Shown one piece after another: positions 1 through 9,226 of a stretch of 42,077 nt of DNA. The notes under the pieces were generated by a model, which saw only the letters and a program-made list of their open reading frames with translations, searched no databases and was not told the origin of the DNA. Each line of letters begins with the position of its first letter. Positions within the stretch are counted from its first letter, which is position 1. The translations under genes and the position numbers were made by a program. This stretch comes from Salinisphaera shabanensis E1L3A. GTDB taxonomy: Bacteria > Pseudomonadota > Gammaproteobacteria > Nevskiales > Salinisphaeraceae. Where the stretch lies: the NCBI RefSeq assembly GCF_000215955.2, contig NZ_AFNV02000030.1:1-42077 (forward strand), written 5' to 3'.

Positions 1-347
1 GCTTAAATGAACGGCATTACGGCCATGCGCCGGGCTTTTTATTGCCGTGTATCTGCGCCGAGCAACCTGCATGAACGGCGTTCGACATCGCCGCAGAGCA
101 CACGCACCGGGGCTCGGGCCCGCCGACCGATACACGACAACGCGGCGCCATGAACCACCCGCGGGCGCCAAACCCCATACGCAATACGGCTCGTTGGCAA
201 CAAAAGCCCCCGCCCCCAATGGCGTGCTTTTTTCCGTAATACGCGCGGGCCAATCGTCCCTTGCCCTTGGCATGCTCGACGGCAGGGCCTCGACCCAACG
301 CCGACGCCGACGCCGACGCGCACGCGCAAGTTATATAACTCAGTCAT
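1..347. other. Region without a supported gene
   Basis: Open frames of about 93 to 102 codons exist on both strands here, but they overlap each other, are Arg- and Cys-rich, and resemble no family I know. They look like the usual by-product of GC-rich DNA. The region holds a short tandem repeat (298-319) and ends at the terminator of the minus-strand gene that follows. An upstream gene may end just outside the window. Confidence 0.5.
298..319. repeat. Short 6-bp tandem repeat (ACGCCG)
   Basis: Three perfect copies of ACGCCG (298-315) are followed by a partial fourth. It lies in non-coding DNA upstream of the AT-rich palindrome ttatataa. It is probably slippage-generated and no function is visible. 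Confidence 0.6.
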
Positions 348-377
348 AAAAAACCCCCGTACCCGAAGATACGAGGG
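348..377 (-). terminator. Rho-independent terminator of the EF-hand gene
   Basis: Read on the minus strand, an 8-bp stem (370-377 with 354-361, one G-U pair) closes a loop containing TTCGGG and is followed by six T residues (348-353). It lies 27 nt beyond the stop of the minus-strand EF-hand gene, where a terminator is expected. Confidence 0.85.
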
Positions 378-403
378 CGGCCCCTTGAGCTGATCATGAT
401 ATG

Positions 404-1204
404 TCAGTCAGCGTCGATACGCGTGTTCGTCTCGGCCGCTGCGCCGTAATTGCCGGAGCGCTGAATCGACGTATCGGTTTCAACCGAGCCCTGCGCGTTG
501 GCACCTTGTGGCGCATCGCTCGTGCCACCCTGGCCTCGTGCACGCTGCTGCATTTCGGCTGCCTTGTTCTGTGTACGATCACGCCGGGGTTCAGCTTCGC
601 TACGCACTTGCTCCGCGCCATCCCGGGCACGGTTGTGCATCGACTGCGACTGGTTCTGAAGGCGTTGCTGCTGGCTTTGTGCTTCTGCCCCGGCCTGGCT
701 TGCCGCATCACCGACTTGTCCGGTTACCGCCGAGGCCGCGCCTTGTGCACGTGAGCCGGCTTTTGAAGCAGCGCCGGTCGCACCTTGCTTAAGCTTGCGA
801 CTACCATCCCGCATGATCGTATAGGTTTCGCCGCCGGAAGCAGCCGGGCCAAGGCTGCCGGAGCCCGACGCCGCGGCCTGCATGCCGGCCTGGAACTGAT
901 CGCGCGTGAGGCCGTTCGGCGTACTCTCTTTAGCGCTATCCTCGATGGTATCGGCAGTGTTCATCGAGTCGTACAGCGCCGAAATACGCGGATTGGATTC
1001 GGCTTCGCTGCGACTGAGCACACCATCGCCATTGGTATCGAGTGCATCGAACTGCGTGTTGATCGATGCTTCCATATCGATGCCTACGCCGGACTGGCCA
1101 GCGTTCGCTTGCGCACTGGCGCCGACGGCCGCGCCGTTCTGAGCGGCGACGCCCAAGCCGGAAACCATGGCCAGGCCGAGTGCGATTGCGGTTTTCTTCA
1201 TCAT
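404..1204 (-). CDS. Secreted EF-hand domain protein
   Basis: Predicted exported protein of 266 residues. The start is placed at the first codon of a double Met (1204) followed by Lys-Lys and a hydrophobic stretch, a typical Sec signal peptide; GGAA lies upstream. A frame seven codons longer exists but would put the signal peptide inside. One EF-hand calcium-binding loop is visible, DTNGDGVLSRSE, beginning near residue 56; a second pseudo-loop may follow. The C-terminal half is low-complexity, rich in Gln, Ala, Arg and Gly, and probably disordered or coiled. Calcium binding is inferred from the loop; the partner and role are unknown. The gene has its own terminator and lies downstream of tatC with a 90-nt gap, so it is probably transcribed separately. 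Confidence 0.75.
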   Translation of the reverse strand: MMKKTAIALGLAMVSGLGVAAQNGAAVGASAQANAGQSGVGIDMEASINTQFDALDTNGDGVLSRSEAESNPRISALYDSMNTADTIEDSAKESTPNGLTRDQFQAGMQAAASGSGSLGPAASGGETYTIMRDGSRKLKQGATGAASKAGSRAQGAASAVTGQVGDAASQAGAEAQSQQQRLQNQSQSMHNRARDGAEQVRSEAEPRRDRTQNKAAEMQQRARGQGGTSDAPQGANAQGSVETDTSIQRSGNYGAAAETNTRIDAD

Positions 1205-1294
1205 GGCGTTTTGTTTCCATGGCACGTGAAAAGGTGGCCCTACCCTAGGGTCACGCCATGAACCTTTACTTAACCGAGTTTCCAGGGACTCAGT

Positions 1295-2071
1295 CTAGGG
1301 TCCGCCCGACTGCTCGTCCTGCTGGGCCTCGACTTCACGCATGCCGGGCACGAACAGTCGCGCCATCACGATACCCACTTCATAAAGCAGGTAGACCGGC
1401 ACGGCCAAAAGCGTCTGCGAGATTACGTCCGGCGGCGTAAGCACCATACCGACCGCGAACGCGGCGACGATGATATAGGCACGGTAGCTGGCCAGCTGAC
1501 GCGGCGTGACAAAGCCCGCCCAGACGATAAGAAAAATACCCACCGGCAGTTCAAACGCGATACCGAACGCCAGGAACATGCCGAGCACGAAATCCAGATA
1601 AGCCGAGATATCGGTCATCACCGCAACGCCGACCGGTGCTACGGAAATGAAGAAGCCGAAGACCACGGGAAAGACCACGTAGTAGGCAAACGCCATACCC
1701 AGATAGAAAAGCCCGGTGCTGGATATAAGCAGCGGTGTCACCAATCGGCGCTCTTGTGCGTACAGCCCGGGGGCCACGAACATCCACACTTGATAGAGCG
1801 TCCAAGGCAACGATACGGCCACGGCGAGCAACATCGAGAGTTTGAACGGGGCAAGAAAGGGCGCCGCCACACCGGTTGCAATCAGGCTATTGCCTTCCGG
1901 CATATGGGCAAGCAACGGCCCGGACAGAAACGTGAACAGATCGCGGGCGAAATACGCCATCGGCAGAAACACCACGAGTATGCCGATGACGATACGCAGC
2001 AGCCGCGTCCGAAGCTCGAGCAGATGCGCGATCAGCGGCTGTTCCTGGCCTTCCAGTTCTTCGTCGCTCAT
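1295..2071 (-). CDS. tatC: Sec-independent protein translocase subunit TatC
   Basis: TatC, 258 residues, is the multi-spanning inner-membrane subunit of the twin-arginine translocase. It forms, with TatB, the receptor for folded precursors carrying RR signal peptides. Visible family features are the N-terminal HLLELRTRLLR segment before the first membrane helix, the periplasmic loop with FVAPGLYAQERR, and six hydrophobic segments. The length matches the E. coli protein (258). Its ATG overlaps the stop of tatB by 4 nt (ATGA), indicating translational coupling. It is the last gene of hisI-hisE-tatA-tatB-tatC on the minus strand, an order also found in Pseudomonas. Confidence 0.97.
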   Translation of the reverse strand: MSDEELEGQEQPLIAHLLELRTRLLRIVIGILVVFLPMAYFARDLFTFLSGPLLAHMPEGNSLIATGVAAPFLAPFKLSMLLAVAVSLPWTLYQVWMFVAPGLYAQERRLVTPLLISSTGLFYLGMAFAYYVVFPVVFGFFISVAPVGVAVMTDISAYLDFVLGMFLAFGIAFELPVGIFLIVWAGFVTPRQLASYRAYIIVAAFAVGMVLTPPDVISQTLLAVPVYLLYEVGIVMARLFVPGMREVEAQQDEQSGGP

Positions 2072-2502
2072 GCGTTGCGTTCGTTATCGTTGGCGCGGTC
2101 CACTGTCGCCTCTTGTGCCGACGTTTGTGCAGCTGCGGCATCGGCGACGGGATTGGCGCTATCGGCTTCGACCGTGGCGGCCTCATCCGCGGTATCGGCC
2201 GGCGGCGGAACCTGGGTATAGCGCGGTGCCCTGTTAGCCTCGCGCGGGTCGACTTCGCGAACGGAATCAACCGTGTCGCGCGTACCGGCCTCGATACGCT
2301 CGCGCGTACGGCACACCTCGGAACGAATGTCGTCCACATTGACCTCGCGCTCGAGTTCGCTGGTCAGACCGCGCACATACCCTTTCGCGCGCCCGACCCA
2401 GGTGCCCAACGTACGCGCGACCACAGGCAAGCGCTCGGGCCCGAGTACGATCAGGCCGATGACCGCGATGACCGTCAGTTCCCAGAAACCGATATCGAAC
2501 AT
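2068..2502 (-). CDS. tatB: Sec-independent protein translocase subunit TatB
   Basis: TatB, 144 residues, is a single-span inner-membrane protein that binds the mature part of Tat substrates together with TatC. The N-terminus MFDIGFWELTVIAVIGLIVL with the following GPERLP is diagnostic of TatB, with its Glu in the membrane segment and Gly-Pro hinge. An amphipathic helix follows, then a variable Ala/Asp/Glu/Thr-rich tail (about residues 80-144). The gene lies 18 nt after tatA and overlaps tatC by 4 nt. A TatA assignment is excluded by the GPERLP hinge and by a better TatA next door. Confidence 0.96.
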   Translation of the reverse strand: MFDIGFWELTVIAVIGLIVLGPERLPVVARTLGTWVGRAKGYVRGLTSELEREVNVDDIRSEVCRTRERIEAGTRDTVDSVREVDPREANRAPRYTQVPPPADTADEAATVEADSANPVADAAAAQTSAQEATVDRANDNERNA

Positions 2503-2520
2503 ACCTTGATTCCGGTTCGA

Positions 2521-2823
2521 TCAGTCCTGTTTATCGTCGGTTTCGTTCTTCTGGGCGTTGCGACGCTGGGCTTCTTCGACCGGGCCGGTATTGGGCTTGG
2601 TCTTGCCGAGATCGTCGACCAGTTGCGGATCTTCGGGTCGCTTGCGGGCGTCTTGAGTGGTTTCGTCCTCCTTGTCGGCTTCGCTGTCCTTCATCGCGCC
2701 GCGGAAATCCTTGAGCGCAGAGCCCAGATCGCCACCGAGATTACGCAGGCGTTTGGTGCCGAATATCAACACCACGATCACCAGGAGAATGAGTAACTGC
2801 CAAATGCTGATACCACCAATCAT
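2521..2823 (-). CDS. tatA: Sec-independent protein translocase subunit TatA
   Basis: TatA, 100 residues, is the pore-forming component that oligomerises in the inner membrane when TatBC holds a substrate. Visible features are the short N-terminal span [19 protein letters not shown], the [14 protein letters not shown] hinge plus amphipathic helix (about 21-45), and a highly charged Lys/Asp/Glu/Gln tail. The length is slightly above that of E. coli TatA (89). It lies 15 nt downstream of hisE in the same direction. Confidence 0.97.
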   Translation of the reverse strand: MIGGISIWQLLILLVIVVLIFGTKRLRNLGGDLGSALKDFRGAMKDSEADKEDETTQDARKRPEDPQLVDDLGKTKPNTGPVEEAQRRNAQKNETDDKQD

Positions 2824-2838
2824 GTCTACCTCGTTTAA

Positions 2839-3180
2839 TCAGTTAGCCGGCGTATCGGAGGAGCCGCGCGCCGCTTTTTCTTCGATGCCCGACACACCGA
2901 AGCGCCGAGCCAATTCGGCCTGTACGGCCGCGGCGTTCAGGCCGCGTGCCTGCAGCAGGACCATGGTGTGAAACCACAGGTCCGCGATCTCATGCACCAG
3001 ATGACCATCATCAGCCTCGGCCGCTGCCTCGACGACCTCGGCCGCCTCTTCGGTGATCTTGGCCGTGATTGCAGGTGTGCCGCCGGCATAAAGTGACGCC
3101 GTATAACTCTTGCCTGGATCGGCATTACGGCGCTTGGACAGAGCCGCGTCGAGTTGGCTCAAGATATCGGAATTACTCAT
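2839..3180 (-). CDS. hisE: Phosphoribosyl-ATP pyrophosphatase HisE
   Basis: HisE hydrolyses phosphoribosyl-ATP to phosphoribosyl-AMP, the second step of histidine synthesis. The chosen start (3180, MSNSDIL) gives 113 residues, the normal size, and overlaps the end of hisI by 8 nt; a longer frame reaching 3309 lies wholly inside hisI and is rejected. The MazG-like metal-binding signature is visible as [13 protein letters not shown] and the later HEIADLWFH. HisE and HisI are separate polypeptides here, unlike the fused E. coli HisIE. Confidence 0.95.
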   Translation of the reverse strand: MSNSDILSQLDAALSKRRNADPGKSYTASLYAGGTPAITAKITEEAAEVVEAAAEADDGHLVHEIADLWFHTMVLLQARGLNAAAVQAELARRFGVSGIEEKAARGSSDTPAN

Positions 3181-3607
3181 GCAGACCGTACATATCACTA
3201 GGATCGACAAGCACCGGATCCTGAGTGACCCAGCGGCCGTTGTCGTAGACCTGGAAAAAACAGGACTCGCGTCCGGTATGACAGGCAACGCCGCCGATCT
3301 GTTCAACAATCAGCAGCACAGCGTCGTTGTCGCAGTCCAACCGCACTTCGCGGATACGCTGCAGATTTCCCGACGACTCGCCCTTGCGCCAGAGTTTGGC
3401 ACGCGAACGTGACCAATACGTTGCAAAACCACTTTCGATCGTCGCGGTGAGAGATTCTCGGTTCATCCACGCCAACGTCAGCACGCGCTGGGTGTCGTAG
3501 GCCTGGGTTATCGCCGGCACCAAGCCCTGCTCGTTCCAGGCTACCTGGTCGAGCCATTCGGCCGATCGATTATCCGCAGTATGGAGAGTAGTGTTGTCCT
3601 TGGTCAC
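3173..3607 (-). CDS. hisI: Phosphoribosyl-AMP cyclohydrolase HisI
   Basis: HisI opens the adenine ring of phosphoribosyl-AMP, the third step of histidine synthesis, and is zinc-dependent. The 144-residue protein carries the family blocks [19 protein letters not shown], the metal-binding DCDND and [11 protein letters not shown]. The N-terminus is about a dozen residues longer than in many homologues, so an internal start is possible. It is the first gene of the minus-strand unit and is divergent from trkA across a 213-nt gap (3608-3820), which should hold both promoters; I could not pick convincing -35/-10 pairs there. Confidence 0.95.
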   Translation of the reverse strand: MTKDNTTLHTADNRSAEWLDQVAWNEQGLVPAITQAYDTQRVLTLAWMNRESLTATIESGFATYWSRSRAKLWRKGESSGNLQRIREVRLDCDNDAVLLIVEQIGGVACHTGRESCFFQVYDNGRWVTQDPVLVDPSDMYGLHE

Positions 3608-3820
3608 GATTGCAATAGTCGAAACTGTGTGCCGCCATCCTACGCTTTCGCCGATCGCAAACCCAGAGGGAAAGCCCCGCCACGCTGACCGGATAGGCCA
3701 TGTTCGCCGCGCGACCCGTCGTCTAACAGGAGCAATAGCCGAACAAAGCCGCTTACGTCACCAGCTGTTTCTGGCACGCTTTTACAAGCATTACGGCTTC
3801 GATGGACTACACTACAGCGC

Positions 3821-5200
3821 ATGAAGATCATCATTCTGGGGGCGGGTGAGGTCGGCGCGACCCTCGCCGAAAACCTTGCCCATGAGTCCAACGACGTGAC
3901 TGTCGTCGATACCGACGAAGCCTTGTTGCGCCCGCTTCAGGACCGTCTCGATATTCGCGCTGTACACGGCTACGCCGCGCACCCCGATATCCTGCGCAGC
4001 GCCGGCGCGAACGATGCCGACATGATCATTGCGGTCACGGCGGCAGACGAAGTCAACATGGTCGCCTGCCAGATCGCGTACACGCTTTTCCACACGCCGA
4101 CCAAGATCGCGCGTATCCGCGCGGCCGAATATCTGATCGAGGATCGCCTGTTTCATCAGGACGCGATTCCGATCGATATGAGCATCAGCCCGGAGCAACT
4201 GGTTACCGAACACATCAAGCGCCTGGTGCAATATCCAGGCGCCCTGCAGGTCGTGGATTTCGCGGACGGCCAGGTGCAGGTCGTCGGCGTCAAGGCCTAT
4301 TACGGCGGCCCGCTGGTAGGTAAGGAATTGCGCACCCTGCGCGAGCATCTGCCCGAAGCGGACACGCGCGTGGTCGCCATTTATCGGCGCGGCAAACCGA
4401 TGATTCCCGAAGGCAATACCGTTATCGAAGCCGACGACGAAGTCTTTTTTGTCGCCGCGCGCCGCAATATCAAGAAGGTGATTGGCGAGCTGCGCAAGAT
4501 CGACCGCCCGGTCAAGCGGGTGATGATCGCCGGCGGCGGCAATATCGGGCTGCGCCTGGCCCTGGCGCTGGAAAACCATTGCCAGGTCAAGATCATCGAG
4601 AACAACCCGGCGCGCGCAGGCTGGCTTTCAGAAAAGGTCAACCGCTCAATCGTACTCAAGGGCGACGCGGCCAACGAATCGTTACTGGTCGAAGAAAATA
4701 TCGAATCCGTCGACGTATTCTGTGCGATCACCAACGACGACGAAGCCAATATCCTCTCGGCGATGCTGGCCAAGCGCCTGGGCGCACGCAAAGCGATGTC
4801 GCTGATCAATCGTCTCGCTTATGTGGACTTGATCGAGTCGTCCGGCACGCAGATCGATATCGCGATCTCGCCCAAGCAATCGACTATTTCTGCACTGCTG
4901 GCCCATGTACGCCGCGGCGACGTGGTGCGCGTGCATACTCTGCGCCGTGGTGCCGCCGAGGCGATCGAAGCCATTGCCCACGGTGAGCGTTCCAACTCAC
5001 GCGTGGTCGGCCGGCGTATCGACGAAATCAAGCTCCCGCCGGGCACAACGATCGGCGCGATCGCACGCGGCGACGATGTGCTGATCGCCCATCACGACAC
5101 GGTGATCGAGTCTGGCGACCACGTCATGCTCTTCATCATCGAAAAGAAACATACCGCGGACGTGGAGAAGTTATTCCAGGTCGGCGTGTCTTATGTATAG
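3821..5200 (+). CDS. trkA: Trk potassium uptake regulatory subunit TrkA
   Basis: TrkA is the cytoplasmic nucleotide-binding gating subunit of the Trk K+ uptake system. The 459 residues match E. coli TrkA (458). Two RCK modules are visible: a first Rossmann motif at the N-terminus ([13 protein letters not shown]) with the acidic VVDTDE, and a second near residue 232 ([13 protein letters not shown]). Each is followed by a TrkA_C-type domain. The neighbouring trkH, 72 nt downstream, encodes the membrane channel partner. In Pseudomonas trkA is next to rsmB; here it has its partner as neighbour instead. Confidence 0.97.
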   Translation: MKIIILGAGEVGATLAENLAHESNDVTVVDTDEALLRPLQDRLDIRAVHGYAAHPDILRSAGANDADMIIAVTAADEVNMVACQIAYTLFHTPTKIARIRAAEYLIEDRLFHQDAIPIDMSISPEQLVTEHIKRLVQYPGALQVVDFADGQVQVVGVKAYYGGPLVGKELRTLREHLPEADTRVVAIYRRGKPMIPEGNTVIEADDEVFFVAARRNIKKVIGELRKIDRPVKRVMIAGGGNIGLRLALALENHCQVKIIENNPARAGWLSEKVNRSIVLKGDAANESLLVEENIESVDVFCAITNDDEANILSAMLAKRLGARKAMSLINRLAYVDLIESSGTQIDIAISPKQSTISALLAHVRRGDVVRVHTLRRGAAEAIEAIAHGERSNSRVVGRRIDEIKLPPGTTIGAIARGDDVLIAHHDTVIESGDHVMLFIIEKKHTADVEKLFQVGVSYV

Positions 5201-5272
5201 GCGCGGCATGCGTTCCAGACACGCAACACGGCACGGCCGAACCGCCTGCCGCCACCGACCGCTCGCCAGCGT

Positions 5273-6742
5273 ATGAAACTGTCGCTGAACTACTACTTCG
5301 CGGTCGTCCAGCGCGTACTCGGCATCCTGCTGATGATCTTCTCCACCAGCATGCTGGTGCCGATGATCATGGGCATGGCCTACGGCGACGGCGAGGCCGA
5401 CGCGTTCGCTATCGGTTTCGTGATCACCCTGCTCACCGGTCTTCTGGCCTGGCTACCTGTGCGCCACGTGCGTCGCGAACTTAAAATCCGCGACGGCTTT
5501 CTGGTAGTGGTGCTGTTCTGGCTGGTGCTGAGCCTGTTTGGCGCGGTGCCACTGTATCTGGCCGAGCGCCCGGATATCGGCGTGACCGATGCGGTATTCG
5601 AAGCCGTATCGGGCCTGACCACAACCGGGGCAACCGTACTTGTCGGCCTCGACACCCTGCCTCACGCGATCCTGTTCTGGCGCCAGCTGCTGCACTGGAT
5701 GGGCGGCATGGGCATCATCGTGCTGGCCGTGGCCGTACTGCCCATGCTCGGTGTGGGCGGTATGCAGCTCTATCGCGCCGAAACACCGGGGCCAATCAAG
5801 GATTCCAAGCTCACTCCGCGTATCCGCGAGACCGCCAAGGCGCTCTGGTATCTCTATCTGTCTCTGACCGGCGTATGTGCGCTGGTATTCTGGGTCGCGG
5901 GAATGACCGTTTTCGACTCGATCAGCCATGCGTTTTCGGCGATTGCGACCGGCGGTTTTTCCAACCACGATCTTTCGCTGGGCCATCACGACGACGCCAT
6001 CATCGAAATGGCCGCCATCGTCGCCATGATCGTCGGCTCGATCAGTTTCGGCATGCATTTCGCGGTGTGGCGCAGCGCCAATCCAATGACTTACTGGCGC
6101 GATTCGGAAACCCGCACCTTCCTGATCATGGTGGTAGGCGCCACGTTGCTCGGATGCATCGTACTGCTAATCGCTGGCACCTATGTATCGTTGCCCAACG
6201 CACTGATCAAGGCCATGTTCCAAGTGGTTTCGATCGGCACGACGACCGGCTTTACCACCACAGACTATTCGCTATGGCCAAGTTTTCTGCCGATGTTCTT
6301 GCTGCTGGGCAGCTTCGTGGGCGGCTGCGCAGGCTCAACCACGGGCGGAATGAAGGTCGTGCGATTCGTTCTGCTGGCCAAACAGGGCTCGCGGGAAATC
6401 AGTCGCCTGGTACACCCGAACGCCGAAATCCCGATCAAGATGGGCGGCAAGGTCATCCCCGATCGGGTCATCCAGGCGGTCTGGGGGTTTTTTGCGGTCT
6501 ATATCACTATTTTCGTGGCGATGTTCCTGATCCTGCTGGCGACCGGTCTCAACGAGCTCACCGCCTTTTCCGCCGTGGCGGCATCGATCAACAACCTGGG
6601 CCCGGGCCTGGGTGAGGTCTCCTCCAACATGGCGGGCCTGCCGGGGCTGGCCAAATGGGTGCTTTGTCTGGCCATGCTGCTGGGCCGTCTTGAGATTTTC
6701 ACCCTGCTGGTGATACTCACACCAGCATTTTGGCGCCGATAA
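5273..6742 (+). CDS. trkH: Trk potassium uptake membrane channel subunit TrkH
   Basis: TrkH is the inner-membrane K+ translocating subunit, 489 residues (E. coli 483). All four pore-loop filter segments of the SKT superfamily are visible in order: GLTTTGATV, ATGGFSNHD, GTTTGFTTTD and NNLGPGLGEV. Hydrophobic spans separate them and the protein ends with a short basic tail (PAFWRR). It starts at ATG following the GCGT spacer, 72 nt after trkA; no terminator is obvious between them, so co-transcription is likely. Confidence 0.97.
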   Translation: MKLSLNYYFAVVQRVLGILLMIFSTSMLVPMIMGMAYGDGEADAFAIGFVITLLTGLLAWLPVRHVRRELKIRDGFLVVVLFWLVLSLFGAVPLYLAERPDIGVTDAVFEAVSGLTTTGATVLVGLDTLPHAILFWRQLLHWMGGMGIIVLAVAVLPMLGVGGMQLYRAETPGPIKDSKLTPRIRETAKALWYLYLSLTGVCALVFWVAGMTVFDSISHAFSAIATGGFSNHDLSLGHHDDAIIEMAAIVAMIVGSISFGMHFAVWRSANPMTYWRDSETRTFLIMVVGATLLGCIVLLIAGTYVSLPNALIKAMFQVVSIGTTTGFTTTDYSLWPSFLPMFLLLGSFVGGCAGSTTGGMKVVRFVLLAKQGSREISRLVHPNAEIPIKMGGKVIPDRVIQAVWGFFAVYITIFVAMFLILLATGLNELTAFSAVAASINNLGPGLGEVSSNMAGLPGLAKWVLCLAMLLGRLEIFTLLVILTPAFWRR

Positions 6743-6769
6743 CAGGGCGTGTATCGGTACACTGTGCCC

Positions 6770-7099
6770 ATGGCGATGAAAGACCAACTCGAAAAGATGC
6801 TCGCCGCCGGCGAAGATAACGCGTTGCTGCGTTTTTCCCTTGGCGAGCTACTCTATAAAGACGGCCACTATGCCGATGCGGCCACGCATCTGGCCGAAGC
6901 GGTCGCCCACGACCCGGACTATTCCGCCGCGTGGAAACTGTACGGGCGGGCGCTGGTGGATGCTGGGGATATAACCGCGGGCATCGACGTACTCGACCAC
7001 GGCATCACCGTGGCCGAGGCGCGCGGCGACAACCAGGCAGCGCGCGAGATGCAAGTCTTCGCCAAGCGCGCAAGAAAACAACAGTCCGCAGGCAACTGA
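6770..7099 (+). CDS. Small tetratricopeptide-repeat protein
   Basis: A 109-residue soluble protein built largely of helical repeats. TPR-like positions can be read in LRFSLGELLYKDGHYADAATHLAEAV and in SAAWKLYGRALVDAGDITAGIDVLDHGI. The start is set at ATG 6770 (MAMKDQLEKM); a longer frame begins inside the trkH-linked spacer. Its stop overlaps the next gene start by one base (TGATG). Similar short TPR proteins are common in Pseudomonas-type genomes but I know no assigned function; a protein-binding scaffold is the inference. Confidence 0.8.
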   Translation: MAMKDQLEKMLAAGEDNALLRFSLGELLYKDGHYADAATHLAEAVAHDPDYSAAWKLYGRALVDAGDITAGIDVLDHGITVAEARGDNQAAREMQVFAKRARKQQSAGN

Positions 7100-8055
7100 T
7101 GTCGGTCTACACCCGCGTTACCGAAGACGATCTGCGCGCGCTACTGGCCGAATATTCGATTGGCGAACTGGAAGATTTCTGCGGTATTACCGCAGGGATC
7201 ACCAACACCAACTATTTTGTCGACACCTCGACCGGACGCTGGGTTCTCACCCTGTTCGAGCAGATGGACAACGGCTCGCTGCCGTTTTTCATGCAGCTGA
7301 TGGACCATCTGGCCGGCCATGGCGTGCCCGGCGCGCACCCCGTGGCACGCAACGACGGCGGCTTTCTCAGCCGGGTCCAGAATCGCCCGGCCGCGCTGGT
7401 CTATCGCCTCGCGGGCGCGAGCATCGAGACGCCGGAAGCCGGCCACTGTGCCTCGCTCGGCGGTGTAGTCGCTGAAATGCATCGCGCCGTGCGCTCCTTC
7501 GGCGAAGCCCAGCCTAACCCACGCGACCTGGCCTGGATCAGCAACGCGCGTGACCGGCTCGTCGATCGGCTCGATGCCGATACCGCAGCCCTGCTCGACG
7601 ACGAGATTGCGTTCCAGCGCGATAGCACACACATGACTTATCGCAGCTTACCCGAGGCCGTGATCCATGCCGACATGTTTCGCGACAACGTGTTATTCGC
7701 CGACGATCGCGTCTCCGGCATCATCGATTTCTATTACGCCTGCCACGATTATCTGCTGTTCGACCTGGCCGTGATCTGCAACGACTGGGCGTTCGACGAC
7801 AACGGGCAATATCGAGGTACACACTGGCAGGCGTTCATACGGGCCTATGATCGGCGTCGCGCGCTCACCGAGGCCGAACATGCAGCATGGCCTGCGATGC
7901 TGCGTGCGGCCGCCCTGCGCTTCTGGGCCTCGCGGCTGATCGACTATCACTTTCCCATGGACGGCGACGTCACTCATATCCACGACCCCAGCCCGTTCGA
8001 GCGACTGTTGCGTGCGCACCGCAAGGCTGCACCCGCGCTGATCGGCCAACCGTGA
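7099..8055 (+). CDS. thrB: Homoserine kinase, APH/ChoK-fold type
   Basis: Predicted homoserine kinase of the aminoglycoside-phosphotransferase fold (Pseudomonas-type ThrB, distinct from the GHMP-family enzyme of E. coli). It would phosphorylate L-homoserine in threonine synthesis. The 318 residues match the family. Visible motifs are the N-terminal GITNTNYFVDTSTGRWVLTL, the catalytic loop VIHADMFRDNVLF and the metal-binding segment GIIDFYYACHDYLLFDLA. The ATG shares one base with the preceding TPR gene stop, and the end overlaps dtd. A generic phosphotransferase role cannot be excluded without a tree, but the motifs fit homoserine kinase well. Confidence 0.9.
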   Translation: MSVYTRVTEDDLRALLAEYSIGELEDFCGITAGITNTNYFVDTSTGRWVLTLFEQMDNGSLPFFMQLMDHLAGHGVPGAHPVARNDGGFLSRVQNRPAALVYRLAGASIETPEAGHCASLGGVVAEMHRAVRSFGEAQPNPRDLAWISNARDRLVDRLDADTAALLDDEIAFQRDSTHMTYRSLPEAVIHADMFRDNVLFADDRVSGIIDFYYACHDYLLFDLAVICNDWAFDDNGQYRGTHWQAFIRAYDRRRALTEAEHAAWPAMLRAAALRFWASRLIDYHFPMDGDVTHIHDPSPFERLLRAHRKAAPALIGQP

Positions 8056-8492
8056 TCGCGCTCATTCAGCGCGTGACACAGGCCGCCGTGGCCATCGACG
8101 GCGAAACGGTCGCCCGTATCGGCCCCGGCGTACTCGCACTCGTTGCCGCCGAACCCGACGACACAGCGGCCCAGGCCACCCGCCTGGCCGAACGCGTGCT
8201 TGGCTATCGCATATTCGCCGATGAATGCGGGCGTATGAATCACAGCACTCGGCAAACCGGACGGCAGGTGCTTGCGGTGCCACAATTCACCCTCGCGGCC
8301 GATACGCAGCGTGGCAACCGGCCCGGTTTTTCCTCGGCGTGCCCGCCGGCCCGCGCACGCGAGCTGTTCGATACATTCATCGACGTATTACACGCGCGCC
8401 ATACCGAGCGTATCGAACAGGGTGTATTCGGCGCCGATATGCAAGTCTCGTTGATAAACGATGGCCCGGTGACCTTCTGGTTACACTCTTAG
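8052..8492 (+). CDS. dtd: D-aminoacyl-tRNA deacylase Dtd
   Basis: Dtd hydrolyses D-aminoacyl-tRNAs and misacylated Gly-tRNA(Ala), removing D-amino acids from translation. The GTG start at 8052 overlaps the thrB stop (GTGA) and gives 146 residues, the normal length (145). It begins IALIQRVTQAAVAIDGE as in the family. Both halves of the active site are seen: VPQFTLAADTQRGNRPGF, where the usual Ser before Gln is Pro, and the Gly-cisPro motif NDGPVTFWL. A longer open frame upstream is an artefact inside thrB. Confidence 0.95.
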   Translation: MIALIQRVTQAAVAIDGETVARIGPGVLALVAAEPDDTAAQATRLAERVLGYRIFADECGRMNHSTRQTGRQVLAVPQFTLAADTQRGNRPGFSSACPPARARELFDTFIDVLHARHTERIEQGVFGADMQVSLINDGPVTFWLHS

Positions 8493-8602
8493 CGCGCTCC
8501 GCGCCAATCACGATACCTGGCAGCGGCCGCTACGTTCGCGTTGCCTAATCAATGGGCGTATTATCCCGCCTCTCGGGGTGATCCACAGACTTGATTCTGT
8601 CA

Positions 8603-9196
8603 ATGAAGGCACGACGCGCAACGATCTCACGTCAGACCGCTGAAACCGAGATACAGGTCACACTGGATCTCGACGGCGAAGGCGTGTTCGCAGCCGAAAC
8701 CGGTGTGGGTTTCTTCGATCACATGCTTCATCAGATCAGCCGCCACGGTATGATCGATCTCGACGTGCGCGCCAAAGGCGATCTGCATATCGATGACCAC
8801 CACACGGTGGAGGATGTCGGTATCTGTATCGGACAGGCGCTGCGCGAAGCCGTTGGTGACAAGCGTGGCATCACCCGCTATGGCCATGCCTATGTGCCGC
8901 TCGACGAAGCGCTTTCACGTGTGGTCATCGATCTGTCCGGGCGTCCGGGGCTGTTCTTTGCCGCGGATTTCACCCGCGACAAGATCGGCACCTTCGATGT
9001 CGAACTGGTGCGCGAGTTCTTCCAGGGGCTCGCCAGCGCCGGCGCGCTCACTCTGCACATGGATGCGTTGAAGGGCCATAACGCCCATCACGTGGCCGAA
9101 ACCCTGTTCAAGGCGTTCGGGCGCGCGCTGCGCATGGCGGTCGCGGCCGATGGCCGGACTGGCGATACGATGCCGTCCACCAAGGGCAGCCTCTAA
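8603..9196 (+). CDS. hisB: Imidazoleglycerol-phosphate dehydratase HisB
   Basis: HisB (monofunctional IGPD) dehydrates imidazole glycerol phosphate in histidine synthesis. ATG 8603 gives 197 residues, standard for the monofunctional enzyme; a TTG four codons earlier is less likely. The Mn-binding His clusters are present: [24 protein letters not shown] and [14 protein letters not shown]. There is no histidinol-phosphatase domain as in E. coli HisB. It is the first gene of hisB-hisH-hisA-hisF; the 110-nt gap after dtd is likely to hold the promoter. Confidence 0.97.
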   Translation: MKARRATISRQTAETEIQVTLDLDGEGVFAAETGVGFFDHMLHQISRHGMIDLDVRAKGDLHIDDHHTVEDVGICIGQALREAVGDKRGITRYGHAYVPLDEALSRVVIDLSGRPGLFFAADFTRDKIGTFDVELVREFFQGLASAGALTLHMDALKGHNAHHVAETLFKAFGRALRMAVAADGRTGDTMPSTKGSL

Positions 9197-9226
9197 ACCC
9201 TTCTTTTCTTCGTACACGATCACACT

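Noticed and set aside
17-349. Three overlapping frames of about 93-102 codons on both strands
   Set aside because: They overlap each other, are Arg/Cys-rich and include translations of the ACGCCG repeat; no family or start signal supports any of them.
3781-3813. TTTACA ... TACACT as a trkA promoter
   Set aside because: The spacer is about 21 nt, and the second element would lie only about 8 nt before the start codon.
3812-4579. 255-codon minus-strand frame opposite trkA
   Set aside because: Antisense shadow; its His- and Asp-rich composition follows from trkA codons.
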